From NCBI GenBank assembly GCA_017860395.1, contig JAGDMC010000106.1:1-10990 (forward strand): a DNA stretch of 10,990 nt, read 5' to 3'. The translations under genes were made by a program, and so were the position numbers. Source of the DNA: Bacteroidota bacterium (GTDB lineage: Bacteria > Bacteroidota > Bacteroidia > Bacteroidales > UBA932). This document shows, piece by piece, positions 7,817-10,990 of this stretch. Below the pieces are notes generated by a model. It saw only the letters and a program-made list of their open reading frames with translations. It searched no databases and was not told where the DNA came from. Numbering within the stretch: the stretch's first letter is position 1; every line of letters starts with the position of its first letter.

Positions 7817-8260
7817 ATGAAAAGGATTTTATTTGCAATTGCAATTTTTTGTGCAGCTACATTCACATTGGGAGCACAATCATACGGATATGTAAATACT
7901 CAAAAAATTCTTGAAAAGGTTCCGGAATATGTTAAAGCTCAAAGTCAGCTGGAGACAGAGGCATCCGGATACTCGAAAGAAATCGAAAACAGCATGAAAA
8001 ATGTTGAATCTATGTTCAACCGGTATCAGGCAGAAAAGCCAAGACTTAACGAACAGCAGAGACTTGCCAGAGAGAACGAAATCATCGCAATGGAGAAAGA
8101 GGTAAAGGAGAGGCAGAAGGGATACTTTGGAGAAGAGGGCACTGCAGCAGAAACTGGCTCGGCATTTGTAATAGATATATCATCTGCGCAGGGAATAATT
8201 TATACTAATCCCCGTTATGACTTGACTGCTAAGGTCTTGAAAAAGTTAAACTTACAATAG
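7817..8260 (+). CDS. Periplasmic OmpH/Skp-like chaperone, apparently internally shortened
   Basis: This protein of the OmpH/Skp family binds unfolded outer-membrane proteins in the periplasm. It has 147 residues against roughly 165-175 for relatives. The signal peptide covers residues 1-20 (…TLGA-Q). The core opens with SYGYVNTQKILEKVPEY, then the outgoing arm of the coiled coil to EKEVKERQKGYFGEEG (ending at 108). Relatives then have the returning helix (a pattern like LFKKRxELVxPIQDKV), but here TAAETGSAFVIDIS follows directly, so about 23 residues of that helix are missing in frame. The C-terminus, YTNPRYDLTAKVLKKLNL, is typical. An arm lacking its returning segment may not fold normally. 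It lies 18 bases after bamA and 28 before a second paralogue, probably in one unit. The family call is firm; the deletion is judged from remembered homologues. Confidence 0.87.
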   Translation: MKRILFAIAIFCAATFTLGAQSYGYVNTQKILEKVPEYVKAQSQLETEASGYSKEIENSMKNVESMFNRYQAEKPRLNEQQRLARENEIIAMEKEVKERQKGYFGEEGTAAETGSAFVIDISSAQGIIYTNPRYDLTAKVLKKLNLQ

Positions 8261-8288
8261 AATAAACTAAATAATAATAATATTTTTT

Positions 8289-8801
8289 ATGAAACATTTT
8301 TCAAAATTTCTACTGATTCTTTTTGTTCTTACTTCTGCTTCTGCATCGGCACAGACCTTTAAGTTTGGGCATCTGAATACACAAGAGTTAGTTGCTCTTA
8401 TGTCCGAAAGAGACAGTGCAGTTGTTAAACTGGAGAAATATGCAGCAGACCTCAACGAAACAATGGAGGCTATGCAGGTGGAATTCAATACTAAGGTAAA
8501 CACCTATCAGCAGAAACAGGCAACCTGGACTGCAGCTGTTCTTGAAGCAAAACAAAAAGAACTTCAGGAAATTGAAGCAAGACTTCAGCAATTTCAACAA
8601 AGTGCTGCAACAGAATATCAACAAGAGCAAACTAAACTTCTTCAGCCGGTATATCTGAAAGCCAATGCTGCTGTTCAGAAAATCGGTAAAGAGAAAGGTT
8701 TTACCTACATTTTTGATACTTCATCGGGATCAATTCCGTTTATCAACGCAGAAGTTAGTGTAGACGTTATAAAGTATCCAAACAAAAAATATATTTTGTA
8801 A
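8289..8801 (+). CDS. Periplasmic OmpH/Skp-like chaperone, second copy
   Basis: This 170-residue Skp-like protein has a signal peptide (1-22, ending SASAQ), the opening strand FKFGHLNTQELVALM, a long Gln-rich coiled coil with both arms (about 45-130, including LQQFQQSAATEYQQEQTKLL), and the return strand GFTYIFDTSS (about 136-145). It should act as a trimeric holdase for outer-membrane proteins delivered to BamA, which is known for Skp and inferred here. The C-terminus is unusual: after AEVSVDV, relatives usually finish with a short helix such as TxxVKxKLGI, whereas this one ends IKYPNKKYIL. The coding end runs into sequence resembling a promoter and a hairpin before murI. It is the last gene of the bamA-ompH-ompH group. 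Confidence 0.88.
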   Translation: MKHFSKFLLILFVLTSASASAQTFKFGHLNTQELVALMSERDSAVVKLEKYAADLNETMEAMQVEFNTKVNTYQQKQATWTAAVLEAKQKELQEIEARLQQFQQSAATEYQQEQTKLLQPVYLKANAAVQKIGKEKGFTYIFDTSSGSIPFINAEVSVDVIKYPNKKYIL

Positions 8802-8805
8802 CTTT

Positions 8806-8835
8806 ACAATCGCTTCGATTCTACGGGGCGATTGT
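8806..8835 (+). terminator. Hairpin with T-rich tail between the second ompH and murI
   Basis: ACAATCGC (8806-8813) pairs perfectly with GCGATTGT (8828-8835). The stem extends inward by two T-G pairs, C-G and G-C to 12 pairs, with a six-base loop ATTCTA (8818-8823). TTTATTTAT follows. It starts five bases after the ompH stop and ends nine before the murI ATG, which fits an intrinsic terminator or attenuator for the bamA-ompH unit. Confidence 0.55.
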
Positions 8836-8844
8836 TTTATTTAT

Positions 8845-9663
8845 ATGGGTCTGAAAGAAGGTAAAAAAGCGACAATAGGGATCTTTGACTCCGGAGTAGG
8901 AGGACTCTCAGTCTGGAGAGAGCTTGTTAAAATTCTGCCATATAATAATTTCATATATTTCTCAGACAGTGCATATTGCCCCTATGGGCCAAGGCCTCAG
9001 GAAGAAATTATCGAGAGAGCCTGCAAAATCACCGATTTTTTAATTTCACAGGGAGCGGACATTATTGTAGTGGCTTGTAATACTGCAACTGCAGCAGCAA
9101 TTGAAGCCTTGAGAGAAAAGTATACATTATCTTTCGTTGGGATGGAACCTGCCGTTAAACCGGCTGCCCTGCACTCAAAAACGGGCGTAATAGGTGTTCT
9201 TGCAACAAAAGGTACTTTTAAGGGAAAGCTTTATTCCCGCACTTTACAAAAATTCGCATCAGATTTACGGGTAGTTGAACAGGTAGGCTACGGGTTGGTA
9301 GAACTTGTAGAGGCAGGAAAAACATCCGAAGAAGATACTTCAAAGATTCTTGGACAGTATATTCTTCCAATGATTGCTTTGGGCGCCGACCATATTGTTC
9401 TGGGATGTACCCATTATCCGTTTCTCAGAGACGAAATACAAAAAATTGCCGGGGACAATGTAATTATTGTCGATCCTGCTCCTGCAGTAGCTCGTCATAC
9501 TTTTGAACTGCTTTCCGAAAAGAACCTTATCGGGAAAGAACAAACTGATTCATTGCATCAGACAGTATTCTATTCAACAGGGAACATAGAAAACCTTGTG
9601 AGAATGGCAAGGAGAATTCAACAATCCCTTCCCGACGAGTGTTTCAAAGAAAAACTTATCTAA
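8845..9663 (+). CDS. murI: Glutamate racemase
   Basis: MurI converts L-glutamate to D-glutamate for the peptidoglycan stem peptide, in the cytosol, by a two-cysteine acid/base mechanism without cofactor. The 272-residue length is typical. Motifs are IGIFDSGVGGLSV (11-23), FSDSAYCPYG (39-48), VVACNTATAAA (75-85, with catalytic Cys78), ATKGTF (120-125) and VLGCTHYPFL (185-194, with catalytic Cys188). All key residues are present. The ATG at 8845 lies just past a hairpin with a T-rich tail, so it may have its own transcription or depend on read-through. The pyrophosphatase gene follows after 15 bases, so the two may be co-transcribed. Placement after bamA-ompH-ompH is common in Bacteroidales. 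Confidence 0.98.
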   Translation: MGLKEGKKATIGIFDSGVGGLSVWRELVKILPYNNFIYFSDSAYCPYGPRPQEEIIERACKITDFLISQGADIIVVACNTATAAAIEALREKYTLSFVGMEPAVKPAALHSKTGVIGVLATKGTFKGKLYSRTLQKFASDLRVVEQVGYGLVELVEAGKTSEEDTSKILGQYILPMIALGADHIVLGCTHYPFLRDEIQKIAGDNVIIVDPAPAVARHTFELLSEKNLIGKEQTDSLHQTVFYSTGNIENLVRMARRIQQSLPDECFKEKLI

Positions 9664-9678
9664 ACTTCAAAAATACCT

Positions 9679-10990
9679 ATGAAAACAGAACTTCTATTTT
9701 TCTTAGTGCCGCTCGCCTCAATGGCAGCACTCGGATTTGCCTACTATTTCTTTAGGCAGATGATGAAAGAGAGCGAGGGCACAGACATGATGAAAGAGAT
9801 TGCTGCACACGTCAGAAAGGGTGCCATGGCATACCTGAAACAGCAATATAAAGTTGTGACAATAGTATTTATTGTGCTCAGCTTGTTTTTTGCTGTTCTT
9901 GCTTATGGCTTTGGAATCCAGAATCCATGGGTTCCGTTTGCATTTCTCACCGGAGGTTTTTTCTCGGGCTTGGCAGGATTTATTGGAATGAAGTCTGCAA
10001 CTTATGCTTCGGCAAGAACTGCCAATGCATCAAGAAGGTCTTTAAACAGCGGCCTTAAACTGGCTTTCCGCGCAGGTGCTGTAATGGGTCTCGTTGTTGT
10101 AGGGCTTGGACTTCTTGATATTTCGCTTTGGTATTTGCTTTTGGACCATTTTATTGAAGCAACCGGGGCTCAGAAACTTGTAGTCATTACAACCACAATG
10201 CTTACTTTTGGGATGGGAGCGTCTACTCAGGCACTCTTTGCAAGGGTCGGCGGGGGAATATATACAAAGGCAGCCGATGTTGGAGCTGACCTTGTAGGAA
10301 AAGTGGAAGCCGGAATTCCGGAGGATGACCCGCGCAACCCTGCAACCATAGCAGACAATGTTGGAGACAATGTAGGGGACGTAGCCGGGATGGGAGCGGA
10401 CCTGTATGAATCTTACTGCGGTTCCATTCTTGCAACTGCCGCATTGGGAGCATCTGCATTTTATATAGACCCCGAACTTCAGCTAAAAGCAGTATTTGCT
10501 CCGATGCTGATTGCTGCAGTAGGAATTGTTTTGTCCGTAATCGGAATATTCCTTGTGAGAACAAAAGAGGGTGCCGGAATGAAGGAACTTCTCCGTTCAC
10601 TTGGAGTAGGAGTTAATTTCAGTTCGCTGCTAATCGCAATTTCCACATTTGGGATACTCTATTTACTGCAAATTGACAACTGGATTGGAATTTCATTCTC
10701 AGTTGTAACCGGGCTCATCGCCGGAATAATTATAGGTCAGTCAACAGAATACTATACATCTCATTCATATAAGCCAACAAGAAGAATTTCTGAAAGCTCG
10801 CAAACCGGACCTGCTACCGTAATTATTTCAGGTATAGGGCTTGGTATGATTTCCACTGCAATACCTGTTGTAACAATAGCTTTAGCAATAATGATATCAT
10901 TCCTGTGTGCAATAAACTTTGATGTAAACGGGATGTTAACAGCCCATAACCTGAGTCTGGGTCTTTACGGAATCGGTATTGCTGCGGTAG
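9679..10990 (+). CDS. hppA: Membrane-bound ion-pumping pyrophosphatase, N-terminal part (cut by window edge)
   Basis: This integral membrane enzyme splits pyrophosphate and uses the energy to pump Na+ and/or H+. The visible 437 codons cover more than half of a usual 650-750-residue, 16-helix protein. A first membrane helix lies at about 4-25 and several others follow. The active-site stretch GGGIYTKAADVGADLVGK (ending with Asp200, Asp204 and Lys208) is intact. It is followed by IPEDDPRNPATIADNVGDNVGD and GMGADLYESY, which bind Mg-pyrophosphate and form the ion gate. Glu244 in DLYESY sits where Na+-pumping (including Na+/H+ dual) members have their gate glutamate, unlike plant-type H+ pumps. 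The K+-dependence residue lies beyond the window. ATG at 9679 is 15 bases after murI. Confidence 0.97.
   Translation, partial: MKTELLFFLVPLASMAALGFAYYFFRQMMKESEGTDMMKEIAAHVRKGAMAYLKQQYKVVTIVFIVLSLFFAVLAYGFGIQNPWVPFAFLTGGFFSGLAGFIGMKSATYASARTANASRRSLNSGLKLAFRAGAVMGLVVVGLGLLDISLWYLLLDHFIEATGAQKLVVITTTMLTFGMGASTQALFARVGGGIYTKAADVGADLVGKVEAGIPEDDPRNPATIADNVGDNVGDVAGMGADLYESYCGSILATAALGASAFYIDPELQLKAVFAPMLIAAVGIVLSVIGIFLVRTKEGAGMKELLRSLGVGVNFSSLLIAISTFGILYLLQIDNWIGISFSVVTGLIAGIIIGQSTEYYTSHSYKPTRRISESSQTGPATVIISGIGLGMISTAIPVVTIALAIMISFLCAINFDVNGMLTAHNLSLGLYGIGIAAV

Noticed and set aside
10223..10600. Minus-strand open frame of 125 codons opposite the pyrophosphatase
   Set aside because: It is antisense to a strongly conserved active-site region, has Leu/Pro/Gln-rich composition typical of a shadow frame, and no family resemblance.

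Overview
The window looks like chromosomal housekeeping DNA from a member of the Bacteroidota, most likely order Bacteroidales. Three things support this. The gene order nadK-uppS-bamA-ompH-ompH-murI, divergent from pdxJ, is typical of that group. The proteins resemble Bacteroidales versions (PdxJ, NadK, PurC and the Omp85 protein). Upstream regions carry TAnnTTTG-type -7 boxes and no clear Shine-Dalgarno sequences. Coding density is very high, and there is no gene-free stretch above about 60 bases. I see no tRNA, rRNA, CRISPR array, insertion sequence or phage gene.

Left half, minus strand (read from 3626 down to 1): pdxJ (vitamin B6), a membrane-anchored OmpH/Skp-like protein, a GT-B glycosyltransferase with a GTG start, purC (purine synthesis, apparently broken), and the first 78 codons of an exported LysM protein that runs off the left edge. 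Gaps are 8 to 28 bases, and purC and the LysM gene share an ATGA stop/start overlap, so this looks like one transcription unit.

Right half, plus strand (3673 to 10990): nadK, uppS, bamA, two periplasmic OmpH/Skp-like chaperones, murI, and the first 437 codons of a membrane pyrophosphatase that runs off the right edge. The theme is envelope building. UppS makes the lipid carrier for peptidoglycan and surface glycans. BamA inserts outer-membrane proteins, Skp-like proteins deliver them, and MurI supplies D-glutamate for peptidoglycan. bamA has its own promoter candidate, and a hairpin separates the second ompH from murI.

The two halves diverge from a 46-base gap that appears to hold two back-to-back promoters. 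The most unusual observation is that three conserved genes (purC, bamA, the first ompH) each appear to lack about 16 to 23 residues that relatives carry. The loss in purC is out of frame. This could be real genome decay, strain-level variation or an assembly artefact, and the sequence alone cannot decide. I find no evidence of a new defence, mobile or biosynthetic system here.
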